Below are positions 42,911-51,789 of a stretch of 64,000 bases of DNA, one piece after another. The translations under genes and the position numbers were made by a program. Position 1 is the stretch's first letter, and each line of letters opens with the position of its first letter. The DNA is from Paenibacillus harenae. Lineage in GTDB: Bacteria > Bacillota > Bacilli > Paenibacillales > Paenibacillaceae. The stretch covers positions 434,001-498,000 of the forward strand of contig NZ_JAUSST010000006.1 in NCBI RefSeq assembly GCF_030812415.1, read 5' to 3'. A model generated the notes under the pieces. That model had not been told where the DNA came from and ran no database searches. It was given only the letters and a program-made list of their open reading frames with translations.

Positions 42911-44554
42911 ATGTTGAAGTTGAACAAAGGCTTTGCGAAAACAGGATTTGCGTTTATTGCCGCTATGATGGCGATTGTACTGGTCGTATCCGGCTGCTCA
43001 AAGGGCGGGGATTCCGGCGGCTCCAAGGATTTAGCCTCGATTGAAGGCCGCTACGCGCCGGACGCGGAGAAGCCGGCTTGGCAGCTGGACAGCAAGGAAG
43101 AGCCGACGGATCTGACCTGGTATGTCAATGCAGATTGGTGGAACACCGATTTCGGCAACGATGTCGTCACGAAAAAAATCAAAGAAGATTTGAACATTAA
43201 CATTAAGTTCATTACCGGCGACGACACGAAGCTGAACACGTTCTTTGCCGGCGGCGACATGCCCGATTTGATAACGACCTTCGATTCGAACTCTCCGATC
43301 GTGCAGAAGGCTGCGACATGGGCGCTTCCGCTTAACGAACTCGCGGAGAAATATGATCCGTATTTCAATAAAGTAGCGGCGCAGGATACGCTGAACTGGT
43401 TCAAGCTACAGGACGGCAATACATACGGCTATCCGAACTACTCCAACACTCAAGACGACTACAACAGCGGCAACATCCCTGCCAAAACGGCATTCATTGT
43501 CCGCAAGGACGTGTACGAAGCGTTGGGTCAGCCTGCTATGGGCACGACGGAGCAATTCGAGTCCGTGCTGAAGGACATTAAACAGAAATTCCCTGAGCTC
43601 ATTCCATTCGGCTTCAACTCGATCGGCGAAGGAACAGGCTCGCTTGGCGATACGCTGCAGGACTTTATCGGCGTGCCTCTTGAGGATGCGGACGGCGGTT
43701 TCTATAACCGCAACCTGGACGAGGATTATTTAGCATGGTTAAAAACGTTGAATAGGGTACACCGCGACGGTTTGATCAGCGACGATAGCTTTGCCGATGA
43801 CAGCACGGCATTCGAGGAGAAGGTGAAAGCGGGCAAATACGCTACGATGCTGCTCGACGGAACTCCGCAGCAAGGCGGCAATCTGCAAATTTTCTTCAGC
43901 GGCAACAGGGGCAAGGAATACATCGCGATCGACGGCCCGCAAAGCACGAAGGGCAACGCTCCGACGCTGAATCAATCGGGCATTACCGGCTGGATGATCA
44001 GCTTTATTACGAAGAAAGCGAAGGATCCGGCGAAAGCGATCCAAGTGTTCACGTATTTGCTCAGCGAAGAAGGCCAAATGCTGATGAACTACGGCATCGA
44101 GGGCGAGACGTACCAGAAGAACGCGGACGGAACGGTAGCGCTGCTGCCGGCGGTGAAGGAGCTTCAACAGAGCAATCCGGATAAGTTCAAGAAAGAATTC
44201 CGGATGGGCGAATTTATGTTCTTCGGACATGACCGCCACAAGGCGCTGAGCGGAGACGCATTCCCGGAGGCGATCAAGCAGATGCAGGAATGGGGCAAGG
44301 GCAAGCTGAAGCCGCATTTCATTCTGGAGAACATCAATCCGGATCAAGGCACGCCGGAAGCGCGCGCGCTTAGCGCGAACAATACGAAATGGAACTCCTC
44401 GCTCGTGAGCATGATCCGCGCGAAGGATGACGCCGGTTTCGAAAGCGTCCTGAACGAATACAAGAAGTTCTTAGACGACAACAGCTGGGAAAAAATCGTC
44501 GAGATCCGCAATGAAAAAATGAAAGCGAACAAAGAAAAGCTGGGCCTGGAATAG
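42911..44554 (+). CDS. LplA-type substrate-binding lipoprotein
   Basis: Extracellular binding protein of 547 aa, the large LplA class. The ATG at 42911 has AAGGAGGG eight bases upstream. The signal is FAFIAAMMAIVLVVSGCSKG with the lipobox VSGC. Domain blocks are LTWYVNADWWNTDFGNDVVT, FFAGGDMPDLITTFDSNSPI, AFIVRKDVYEALGQPAMGTT and INPDQGTPEARALS-like C-terminal helices. It carries the substrate of the two permeases just upstream. The following GH30 gene suggests a beta-glucoside or short beta-glucan as ligand (inference). Confidence 0.94.
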   Translation: MLKLNKGFAKTGFAFIAAMMAIVLVVSGCSKGGDSGGSKDLASIEGRYAPDAEKPAWQLDSKEEPTDLTWYVNADWWNTDFGNDVVTKKIKEDLNINIKFITGDDTKLNTFFAGGDMPDLITTFDSNSPIVQKAATWALPLNELAEKYDPYFNKVAAQDTLNWFKLQDGNTYGYPNYSNTQDDYNSGNIPAKTAFIVRKDVYEALGQPAMGTTEQFESVLKDIKQKFPELIPFGFNSIGEGTGSLGDTLQDFIGVPLEDADGGFYNRNLDEDYLAWLKTLNRVHRDGLISDDSFADDSTAFEEKVKAGKYATMLLDGTPQQGGNLQIFFSGNRGKEYIAIDGPQSTKGNAPTLNQSGITGWMISFITKKAKDPAKAIQVFTYLLSEEGQMLMNYGIEGETYQKNADGTVALLPAVKELQQSNPDKFKKEFRMGEFMFFGHDRHKALSGDAFPEAIKQMQEWGKGKLKPHFILENINPDQGTPEARALSANNTKWNSSLVSMIRAKDDAGFESVLNEYKKFLDDNSWEKIVEIRNEKMKANKEKLGLE

Positions 44555-44636
44555 GGGCCGGCAACGACGGATAGGATGTCCCGGGCAAACAAAAGATGAG
44601 ACAACTTGGGATCGGTAGACATAGGAGGGAAACATC

Positions 44637-45977
44637 ATGCTGAGCTTGTATCAGTCGAAAAGCGAAAAAGAATTGTTCGTATCGAAAAACGTGCAGCAAT
44701 TACCCCGGTTTCCGGAGGCGGTCACAAGCAAGATTACGGTGGACGACAGCCAAACCTATCAGGAGATGGACGGGTTCGGGGCTTCTTTTACGGACTCCGC
44801 CGCGTATTTGATCAATCAGGTGCTTGAGCCGGAGCAGCGTGCGGAGCTCATGAAGAAGTTGTTCGACGCGGAGGACGGGATTGGCTTGTCGGTATTGCGG
44901 AATCCGATGGGAGCCTCCGATTATGCGCGGGATTTCTACAGCTACAATGATTTGCCGGAAGGCGAAACCGATGTACGGCTCGAGAGATTCTCGATTGCGC
45001 ACGACGAAGCGGACATTATTCCGCTTCTGGCCGAGGCTGTCCGTCTCAATCCGGACGTGAAGCTGATGGCTTCGCCATGGAGCCCGCCGGGCTGGATGAA
45101 GACAAGCGGCTCGATGATCGGCGGGGAGCTGAAGCCGGAATATTATTCGGCATACGCGAGCTATTTCGTCCGTTACATCGAGGCATATGCCGCGAACGGT
45201 CTAGCGATCTATGCCGTCACTCCGCAGAATGAGGCGCTGTATTCGCCGGTGCATTACCCCGGCATGATTATGCTGCCGGAGTCGCAAAGCGATTTTATTA
45301 AAAATCATTTGAAGCCGCAATTCGTCAAGCATCAATTAAATACGAAGATACTGTGCTATGACCATAACTGGGATAAGCCGGACTATCCGCGCACGGTGCT
45401 GGAGCAAGCGGTGGACGAGGTGGACGGCGTAGCTTGGCACTGGTACGGCGGCAAGCCGTCGGCACAAACCGAGATCTACGATGCTTTTCCGGGCAAAGAA
45501 GTGCATTTCACGGAAGGCTCCGGAGGCGAGTGGATTCCGCCGTTCGAGCAAGCGTTCTCCAACGTCATGCGGACGGGCATCGAGATTTTAAGAAATTACA
45601 GCAAATCGTACGTGCTGTGGAACATGGCGCTCGACGAGAACAACGGACCGGCCGTGCCGGGCTTCGGCCGAAGCACCTGCCGCGGTATCGTGAGGATCGA
45701 TCAAGGAACCAAGGAGCTTACGTATACGCTGGATTACTATGCGCTGGCGCATTTCAGTAAAGTCATCCGTCCCAAAGCGGTGCGGCTAGGCTGCTCCTCC
45801 AGCGAAGAAAGCGTTCGATCCGTTTCTTTCAGAAATACGGACGGCTCGATCGCAGTGGTTCTGTTCAATGATGGCGAGAGTTCGGTGAATATCGATTTGG
45901 AGCTGCCGGGAGATCGGCAGCCGATCGGCATCGGTATGGAGCCGAAAAGCGCGGTTACGGTTATGATGAAGAAATAG
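44637..45977 (+). CDS. Glycoside hydrolase family 30 enzyme, cytoplasmic
   Basis: Retaining glycosidase of 446 aa related to glucosylceramidase, beta-1,6-glucanase and beta-xylosidase members of GH30. The pattern is clear: QEMDGFGASFTDSAAYLINQ at the start, SVLRNPMGASDYARDFYSYN, MASPWSPPGWMKTSGSMIGG, the acid/base Glu199 in TPQNEALYS and the nucleophile Glu293 in HFTEGSGGEW. The C-terminal part is the beta-sandwich typical of the family. There is no signal peptide, so the enzyme must cleave imported oligosaccharides inside the cell. That fits its place at the end of a transporter operon. The start has ATAGGAGGG ahead; a strong terminator follows. Confidence 0.95.
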   Translation: MLSLYQSKSEKELFVSKNVQQLPRFPEAVTSKITVDDSQTYQEMDGFGASFTDSAAYLINQVLEPEQRAELMKKLFDAEDGIGLSVLRNPMGASDYARDFYSYNDLPEGETDVRLERFSIAHDEADIIPLLAEAVRLNPDVKLMASPWSPPGWMKTSGSMIGGELKPEYYSAYASYFVRYIEAYAANGLAIYAVTPQNEALYSPVHYPGMIMLPESQSDFIKNHLKPQFVKHQLNTKILCYDHNWDKPDYPRTVLEQAVDEVDGVAWHWYGGKPSAQTEIYDAFPGKEVHFTEGSGGEWIPPFEQAFSNVMRTGIEILRNYSKSYVLWNMALDENNGPAVPGFGRSTCRGIVRIDQGTKELTYTLDYYALAHFSKVIRPKAVRLGCSSSEESVRSVSFRNTDGSIAVVLFNDGESSVNIDLELPGDRQPIGIGMEPKSAVTVMMKK

Positions 45978-45992
45978 GTATGCGTTCGGATA

Positions 45993-46033
45993 AAGGGCTG
46001 TCCCCAAAGCCATTGGCTTAGGGGACAGCCCTT
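45993..46033 (+). terminator. Long-stem terminator of the GH30 operon
   Basis: Nineteen-base stem, AAGGGCTGTCCCC with inner AAGCC paired to GGCTT and GGGGACAGCCCTT, loop of three bases, followed by CTGTG. The T-tract is poor, but the stem is exceptionally stable. Confidence 0.75.
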
Positions 46034-46068
46034 CTGTGCGGGTATGCAGCTAACCACTGGCTGCTATT

Positions 46069-46137
46069 TTGGATTTTCGCAGTAACTTCGGGCGGAATGA
46101 ATGGTGGTGGTGGGCTATGTTGGATTTTCGCACTAAC
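46069..46137. repeat. Direct repeat pair TTGGATTTTCGCAsTAAC
   Basis: TTGGATTTTCGCAGTAAC at 46069-46086 and TTGGATTTTCGCACTAAC at 46120-46137, 17 of 18 identical and 51 bases apart. The role is unknown. Confidence 0.7.
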
Positions 46138-46193
46138 GGGTTTTTCCCTTTCAGTGACGGTGTTTGTTCATGAATTTGACGCATTTCGATTTG

Positions 46194-46222
46194 TTGACAT
46201 CCTTTGAATATCGATATATGAT
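46194..46222 (+). promoter_or_regulatory. Sigma-A promoter of the siderophore-uptake operon
   Basis: Perfect TTGACA (46194-46199), 17-base spacer and TATGAT (46217-46222), about 44 bases before the start codon. Confidence 0.85.
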
Positions 46223-46236
46223 TCTACATGTGAGTA

Positions 46237-46251
46237 TGATAATCAATATCA
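46237..46251. promoter_or_regulatory. Fur box
   Basis: TGATAATCAATATCA matches the 7-1-7 Fur consensus TGATAATNATTATCA at 13 of 14 defined positions. It covers the region just past the expected transcription start, so iron-dependent repression is expected. Confidence 0.85.
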
Positions 46252-46265
46252 ATTAAAGGGGTCTT

Positions 46266-47228
46266 ATGATGAATAGAAAGCTGCTTCTTCCATTTATCGT
46301 TTTGATGTGTGTCATGATCAGTGCTTGCGGGGGCAATAACGCGAACAACAATGCGTCCTCGCCGGGCAATAGCCCAGCTGCGAGCGAAACTCCTGCAACT
46401 GAAGCTCCGGCTGCCGATACAGGTACGATCACGTATGAATCCGAGCTCGGTCCGGTAGAAGTGCCGGCTAGCCCGAAGCGTATCGTCGCTCTGACGAACG
46501 CGCCGAATATCCTTGCGCTGGGAGGGACGATCGTCGGCGTGGACGAGTGGACGAATAAGAGCCCGCACTTCACGGAGAAGCTGGCCGGGGTAGAAGTTGT
46601 ATCCGAGGATAGTCTTGAGAAAATCATCGAGCTGGAGCCGGATTTGATCATCGCCGGCACGCATAACAAAAATATCGACAAGATGAAGGAAATTGCGCCT
46701 ACCGTCGTTTATACTTGGGGCAAACTGGATTACTTGACGCAACAGCTCGAAATCGGCAAGCTGCTGAACAAGGAGCAGGAAGCGCAAGCGTGGATTGACG
46801 ATTTCACGAAGCGTGCCGCAGAAGCCGGCGAAGAAATTAAAGCGAAAATCGGCGAGAACGCAACGGTTTCGGTATTCGAGACGGATTCGAAAAGCTTCTA
46901 CGTGTTCGGCAATGCTTGGGCTCGCGGAACGGAAATTCTGTATCAGGCAATGGGTCTGAACATGCCGGAGAAGGTAAAAGCCGACGCTCAAGGACCTGGC
47001 TACTATACGCTTTCCACTGAAGTTCTTAGCGACTATGCCGGCGATTATATCGTTCTTAGCAGAAGCGCCACGGGAGACAATTCGTTCATGCAATCCGATA
47101 CTTGGACGAAAATTCCGGCAGTCCAAAACGATCATGTTATCGAGATCGACACGGAAGCTTCCTCTTACAGCGATCCGATGACACTCGAGTATTTGCTGAA
47201 CATCTTCAAAGAAGGTTTCTTGAAATAA
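46266..47228 (+). CDS. Iron-siderophore ABC transporter binding lipoprotein (FecB/FhuD-like)
   Basis: Binding protein of 320 aa. Two adjacent ATGs at 46266 and 46269 share the AAAGGGG site; the second has the better spacing. The lipoprotein signal is LLLPFIVLMCVMISACGGNN, followed by a Asn/Ser/Pro/Ala linker to about residue 50. The domain begins GPVEVPASPKRIVALTNAPN and has IIELEPDLIIAGTHNKNIDK and TVVYTWGKLDYLTQQLEIGK. These are family marks of siderophore-binding proteins of the TroA-like fold. A consensus promoter and Fur box precede the gene, and two FecCD-type permease genes follow. Ligand is probably a hydroxamate or catecholate siderophore; the exact type cannot be read. Confidence 0.95.
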   Translation: MMNRKLLLPFIVLMCVMISACGGNNANNNASSPGNSPAASETPATEAPAADTGTITYESELGPVEVPASPKRIVALTNAPNILALGGTIVGVDEWTNKSPHFTEKLAGVEVVSEDSLEKIIELEPDLIIAGTHNKNIDKMKEIAPTVVYTWGKLDYLTQQLEIGKLLNKEQEAQAWIDDFTKRAAEAGEEIKAKIGENATVSVFETDSKSFYVFGNAWARGTEILYQAMGLNMPEKVKADAQGPGYYTLSTEVLSDYAGDYIVLSRSATGDNSFMQSDTWTKIPAVQNDHVIEIDTEASSYSDPMTLEYLLNIFKEGFLK

Positions 47229-47339
47229 GCGTTCGCGTTATCGCACGGGCTGGTGAAGAAGGCCGAGTTGCCTCGATTGAAATGGAGGCTGTCTCGGCCT
47301 TCTTCGCGCCCGTTATGACCTTGAAGGAGGAATGGCAAT

Positions 47340-48347
47340 ATGAGCGGCAGCCGGAAGCCTAAGTCTTTTGCCCTCAAAATCATAATCAGCTTGGCGGCGC
47401 TCGCAGCTATGTTCGCACTTGCGATGCTGCTCGGCGCCAAGGATGTATCCTTGCGCGAGCTTTGGTTAATTTTGGCTAACCAAGGCGGGGACAACGATAA
47501 AATCGCGATGCTCCGGGAAATTCGTTATCCGCGGGAAGTGGCAGCCGTGCTTGTGGGCGCCGCGCTTGCGGTAGCCGGCGCGATCATGCAAGGCTTGACG
47601 CGCAATCCGCTTGCAGATCCCGGGCTTCTCGGTCTAACCGCCGGAGCAAACGCATCACTGGCTCTGGCTATCGCCGTTTTGCCCGAGATGAATTATGTCG
47701 GGATCATGCTCGTCTGCTTCATCGGGGCCGCGCTCGGCATGTTCCTCGTTATCGGCATCGGCTCGGTGAGGAAAGGCGGCATGTCTCCATTCCGGATCGT
47801 GCTGGCCGGCTCGGCGGTGTCCGCGTTTCTGTATGCCGTGTCGGACGGCATCAGTCTCCTATCCAAGACGTCCAAAGACGTGACGATGTGGACATCGGGG
47901 GGGCTAATCGGCACGACGTGGGGACAGGTTCAAGCGATGAGTCCTGTCATCGTCGTTGCTATTCTCGTTGCAATGACCATGTCCAAGTCGCTTACGATTT
48001 TAAGCTTGAACGAAGAAGCCGCCGTGGGTTTAGGCATTCGCAAGGCATACGTCAAAACGGTATTGTATATCATGATTATTTTGCTGGCCGGAGCCTCCGT
48101 CGCGCTCGTCGGAAACATGGCGTTCATCGGGATGATGATTCCTCATATCGTAAGAGCGCTGTTCGGGACCGATTATCGCGCGGTCATTCCGATGTCGGCG
48201 ATCTGGGGAGCGACCTTCATGCTGATGGCGGATACGCTTGGCCGAACGCTCTATGCGCCATTCGAGACGCCGGTTGTGGCGATCATGGCTATCCTCGGAC
48301 TCCCGTTCTTCTTGTTCGTTGTTCGTAAAGGAGTGAAGACGCTGTGA
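47340..48347 (+). CDS. FecCD-type iron-siderophore ABC permease 1
   Basis: Membrane permease of 335 aa of the BtuC/FecCD class. The start is supported by AAGGAGG nine bases ahead. Family marks are REIRYPREVAAVLVGAALAV, GAIMQGLTRNPLADPGLLGL, AVGLGIRKAYVKT and GNMAFIGMMIPHIVRALFGT with the loop that contacts the ATPase. Around ten hydrophobic helices are visible. It overlaps the second permease gene by four bases and forms a heterodimer with it. The ATPase is not encoded here; a YusV-type orphan ATPase is likely. Confidence 0.95.
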   Translation: MSGSRKPKSFALKIIISLAALAAMFALAMLLGAKDVSLRELWLILANQGGDNDKIAMLREIRYPREVAAVLVGAALAVAGAIMQGLTRNPLADPGLLGLTAGANASLALAIAVLPEMNYVGIMLVCFIGAALGMFLVIGIGSVRKGGMSPFRIVLAGSAVSAFLYAVSDGISLLSKTSKDVTMWTSGGLIGTTWGQVQAMSPVIVVAILVAMTMSKSLTILSLNEEAAVGLGIRKAYVKTVLYIMIILLAGASVALVGNMAFIGMMIPHIVRALFGTDYRAVIPMSAIWGATFMLMADTLGRTLYAPFETPVVAIMAILGLPFFLFVVRKGVKTL

Positions 48348-49354
48348 TGAACTCGAACGCGAAGGTTCAAAAACAAATGATCGTCTTCGCGGTCATGCTG
48401 CTGCTCATCGCAGCGACGATCATTGTCGGAATGAGTTTAGGCTCAGGGGCGCTGTCCATCAATCGGCTGTTTCAGACGTTGTTCGGGCACGGCACCAACA
48501 AGGAAAATCTCGTGCTGTTCTCCATCCGTTTGCCGCGTATCGCCGTGACGCTGCTGGCCGGCATGGCTCTAGCGCTGTCCGGCGCAATCCTGCAGGGAAT
48601 TACGCGGAACGACTTGGCCGATCCCGGCATCATCGGCATCAACGCGGGAGCCGGCGTGGCGATAGCGGTATTTTTCCTATATGCGCCGCTCGATCCGAAG
48701 TCTTTCGCTTATATGCTTCCGATTGTCGCATTCTTAGGAGCGTTGCTTACGGCTGCACTCATCTACATGTTCTCCTATTCCAAAGGGAAAGGGCTGCAGC
48801 CTGTTAAGCTCGTGCTCGTTGGCGTGGGCTTCGCGCTCGCTTTGTCCGGCCTAATGATCGTCCTGATCTCCTCCGCCGATCATCGGAAGGTCGATTTTAT
48901 CGCGCAGTGGCTGGCGGGCAACATTTGGGGAGCGGACTGGCCGTTCGTATGGGCGCTGCTGCCGTGGCTTGCCATCCTGCTCCCGTTCACGCTGTACAAG
49001 TCGAACGCTCTTAACCTGCTGTCGATGGACGAAGCGGTTGCCGTAGGGGCCGGCGTCTCCATCAACCGGAACCGGCTGCTGCTGCTCGGGACTGCCGTCG
49101 CTCTTGCCGCCGCTGCGGTATCCGTCACCGGGGGAATCGCGTTCGTCGGCTTGATGGCCCCCCATATCGCCAAAGCGATCGTAGGGCGCCGCCATCAATA
49201 TTACGTTCCTATCGCCGTCCTGATGGGAGGCTGGCTGCTCTTATTCGCCGATACCGTTGGGCGCAATCTCGTCGATCCGTCCGGCATTCCGGCAGGCATT
49301 ATGGTCGCGCTCATCGGCGGGCCTTACTTCTTGTATCTTCTATTAAAGAAGTAG
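48344..49354 (+). CDS. FecCD-type iron-siderophore ABC permease 2
   Basis: Partner permease of 336 aa. GTG at 48344 overlaps the previous stop (GTGATGA); ATG at 48347 is an alternative with worse spacing to AAAGGAG. Family marks are FSIRLPRIAVTLLAGMALAL, GAILQGITRNDLADPGIIGI, SMDEAVAVGAGVSINRNRLL and GGIAFVGLMAPHIAKAIVGR. Ten hydrophobic segments fit the BtuC topology. It ends the Fur-controlled operon, followed by a terminator. The pairing of two different FecCD subunits without an ATPase is common in Bacillales. Confidence 0.95.
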   Translation: MMNSNAKVQKQMIVFAVMLLLIAATIIVGMSLGSGALSINRLFQTLFGHGTNKENLVLFSIRLPRIAVTLLAGMALALSGAILQGITRNDLADPGIIGINAGAGVAIAVFFLYAPLDPKSFAYMLPIVAFLGALLTAALIYMFSYSKGKGLQPVKLVLVGVGFALALSGLMIVLISSADHRKVDFIAQWLAGNIWGADWPFVWALLPWLAILLPFTLYKSNALNLLSMDEAVAVGAGVSINRNRLLLLGTAVALAAAAVSVTGGIAFVGLMAPHIAKAIVGRRHQYYVPIAVLMGGWLLLFADTVGRNLVDPSGIPAGIMVALIGGPYFLYLLLKK

Positions 49355-49396
49355 TCGGGGCGGTGGGTGCATCACAACATTGGAGGTTCCGTTAAG

Positions 49397-49428
49397 AATG
49401 CCACTCCGGCTTGGAGTGGCATTTTGAC
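49397..49428 (+). terminator. Terminator of the siderophore-uptake operon
   Basis: AATGCCACTCC / GGAGTGGCATT stem with a 5-base loop followed by TTGAC. Confidence 0.8.
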
Positions 49429-49548
49429 GTTTAGTGCGATCAGCATGGCCGCTACCTCTATGAGATTAGGATAGAGATGAGATTAGTTCGGAGCTCTAAT
49501 GGTATAATCACGGTAGACTGACGGAGTTAGAAGGGTGATTTGATAGCT

Positions 49549-51120
49549 ATGAGCGTAATTCGTTTGGAGAATGTTACTAAGAAGTATGAAGAGTCCATGA
49601 TCTTTCGCGATATCTATTTTCGCGTGAGCCAAGGAGAGCGCATCGGCCTTATCGGTCGGAACGGTGCCGGTAAGTCGACGGTGTTCAGGCTGATCATGGG
49701 TAAAGAAGAGCCTACGTCCGGAAAAGTGGATATAGATCCGAAGGTTAGAATAGGTTACTTCTCTCAATTCTCGGAAATGACGGGCAGCCTGTCGGTTCAA
49801 CAAGAGCTGGAGATGTGCTTCGAGCAGGTTGCGATTATCGAACGCGAGCTGCAGGAAGTAGGGGAAAAGCTGGGTCTAGTCACCGATGATGGCGAGATGG
49901 AGCGGCTGCTTGCGAGACAAGCGGAGCTTTTTGAACAAATGGAGCATTTGGACGGCTGGAACGTTTCCGTCGAGATTAACACGGTTCTTACGAAGCTGGG
50001 GTTCAACGATAGATCCCGCAATCAGCCTATTGACGAATTGTCGGGAGGCTGGCGCAACCGCGCGGCTTTGGCTAAGATGTTAATCGAGCTGCCTGATGTC
50101 GTCTTGCTTGACGAGCCAACGAACTATCTGGATATTGAAGGGATAACGTGGCTGGAACAGTGGCTGTATCGGTTCAATGGGGCTATGATTCTAGTGTCGC
50201 ATGACAGGCAGTTTATAGACAAAGTGGTTACGCGAACGATCGAGATCGAGAACTATCATTTTCAGGAATACGAAGGCAATTATACCGATTACGTCCGCAA
50301 AAAGAAAATGCGCAAGAAAGAGCTGGATCGCCAGTTCGAGTGGGAGGAAGAGCTTCTGCTCATGGAATCCGAAGCGATTGACAGCCGCGCGAGCAAGAAG
50401 ACGTCGAAGGACCGGCTTTCCCGTCAACTGGCAGACAACAAGAAGCGGATCGAGCCGCATCCCGTGAACGTGCTGATCACCGATATTTACGAAAAGCTGC
50501 GTTTTCCGGATAAGTTGTGCGAAGTGAAGAACATCGGACAGACCTACGGCGAGCGGACGATCTTCGGGAACGTCAGCTTCGATATTCAGAAGGAAGACCG
50601 ATTAGTCATCGTGGGCCCTAACGGTAGCGGGAAATCGACGCTTATTAAGGTGCTTACGGGACAGGAAAAACCCGAGTCCGGCGAGGTGACCTGGGAGAAA
50701 GGCGTCGGCTACGCCTATTTCAACCGGATGTGGGAGGAGCTTGATCCGAAGGATACCGTTAGCCATGCGGTCAATACGTACGGTTTAGGTCTGGACGCAC
50801 CCCGCAAAAAGGTGAACAAGTTCTTATCCATGCTGCAATTCTCGGAGATGGATCTAAGCAAAGCCATCGGCAATCTTTCCGGTGGGCAAAAGGCAAGGGT
50901 CGCGCTTGCTAAATGCCTTCTCTCCGGCGCGGCGGTCATTATATTGGATGAGCCGACCAACCACTTGGATCTAACGAGCATACAGGTCATGGAGCAGGCG
51001 TTGATCCATTTTCCCGGCGCCGTCGTTACGGTAAGCCATGATCGGTTCTTCATCGACAAAATCGGGACGAAAATGCTGAGCTTTGACCCTGTATTGGGTA
51101 TAAGCGAACAAAATCTTTAG
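49549..51120 (+). CDS. ABC-F family ATPase (ribosome-associated type)
   Basis: Soluble protein of 523 aa with two ABC ATPase domains and no membrane segment. ATG at 49549 is chosen because AAGGGTG lies eleven bases ahead; a TTG at 49540 is too close to that site. Domain 1 has GLIGRNGAGKSTVFRLIMGK, LSGGWRNRAALAKMLIEL and LLDEPTNYLDIEG. The basic linker EWEEELLLMESEAIDSRASK follows at about residues 265-310. Domain 2 has VIVGPNGSGKSTLIKVLTGQ, LSGGQKARVALAKCLLSG and ILDEPTNHLDLTS. Such proteins bind the ribosomal E site and act in translation or antibiotic protection. Which subtype this is cannot be told by eye; it lacks a long arm insertion. Transcribed alone. Confidence 0.93.
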   Translation: MSVIRLENVTKKYEESMIFRDIYFRVSQGERIGLIGRNGAGKSTVFRLIMGKEEPTSGKVDIDPKVRIGYFSQFSEMTGSLSVQQELEMCFEQVAIIERELQEVGEKLGLVTDDGEMERLLARQAELFEQMEHLDGWNVSVEINTVLTKLGFNDRSRNQPIDELSGGWRNRAALAKMLIELPDVVLLDEPTNYLDIEGITWLEQWLYRFNGAMILVSHDRQFIDKVVTRTIEIENYHFQEYEGNYTDYVRKKKMRKKELDRQFEWEEELLLMESEAIDSRASKKTSKDRLSRQLADNKKRIEPHPVNVLITDIYEKLRFPDKLCEVKNIGQTYGERTIFGNVSFDIQKEDRLVIVGPNGSGKSTLIKVLTGQEKPESGEVTWEKGVGYAYFNRMWEELDPKDTVSHAVNTYGLGLDAPRKKVNKFLSMLQFSEMDLSKAIGNLSGGQKARVALAKCLLSGAAVIILDEPTNHLDLTSIQVMEQALIHFPGAVVTVSHDRFFIDKIGTKMLSFDPVLGISEQNL

Positions 51121-51201
51121 GGAAGATGTGTCGATTTTGTTGGGTGCCGTTCGTTGTCTTTATAGAGGCAGGAATAATACCCTTCGAAAGGAGATTTCAA
51201 A

Positions 51202-51576
51202 ATGAAATTCTTGTGTTTAGGTTATTTAGATCCAGAGAAAATGGATGCCCGTCCCAAAGAGGAGATCGACGCCGTTATGGGCGAATGTCAGCCCCATCTT
51301 GAGCAATTCTACAAAAGCAATCAAGTGGTTATCGATGCGGGACTCTCCTTGGAAACCAAAAGCATGCGACGGGTGAACGGGAAAGTGTCCGTTATTGATG
51401 GTCCTTTTACCGAAACGAAGGAGTGGATCGGCAGCGTGTTCCTCATCGAGGCGAGGGACATGGAAGAAGCGATCCAAATCGCTTCCTTGCATCCGACTAC
51501 GCAGGTGGCAGCGGGCGAGCAGTTCGGGTGGGGCATTGAGATTCGCCCGATCCATTACTTTGAGAAAATGGAATAG
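51202..51576 (+). CDS. YciI-like / DGPF-domain protein
   Basis: Small cytoplasmic protein of 124 aa of the YCII superfamily, DGPF branch. The family motif VIDGPFTETKEWIGSVFLIE is at residues about 65-85, with the dimerising ferredoxin-like fold before it (MKFLCLGYLDPEKMDARPKE). These proteins are often linked to ECF sigma factors of the SigJ type, but none is adjacent here. The enzymatic role is unproven. The ATG follows GAAAGGAG; a terminator follows the stop. Confidence 0.92.
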   Translation: MKFLCLGYLDPEKMDARPKEEIDAVMGECQPHLEQFYKSNQVVIDAGLSLETKSMRRVNGKVSVIDGPFTETKEWIGSVFLIEARDMEEAIQIASLHPTTQVAAGEQFGWGIEIRPIHYFEKME

Positions 51577-51588
51577 TTAATGGAGTCG

Positions 51589-51616
51589 AAAAGCCGCGCA
51601 CTGCGGCTTTTTGTTA
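51589..51616 (+). terminator. Terminator of the YciI-like gene
   Basis: AAAAGCCGC / GCGGCTTTT stem with a 5-base loop and continuing T-run. Confidence 0.88.
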
Positions 51617-51789
51617 TTGTATTTATATATGACAAGCTGGAACTAATGACAAAAATTTCTTTTAAATTCCAGTCCTTACAGTTAGAATGTCTTTAGATAG
51701 ACGGTCCGGGTACTAAGAATATTCGAGTGACGCATACACTTGAATGATTTTTTGTAAGCGCTTTTATGAAGGGGAGAGGGAGAGAAACC

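Larger units (their letters stand above)
45978..46265. other. Intergenic region with terminator, direct repeat, promoter and Fur box
   Basis: From left to right: the GH30 terminator (45993-46033), an 18-base direct repeat pair (46069-46086 and 46120-46137), and the promoter and Fur box of the iron operon. The stretch at 46087-46119 is otherwise featureless. Confidence 0.6.
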
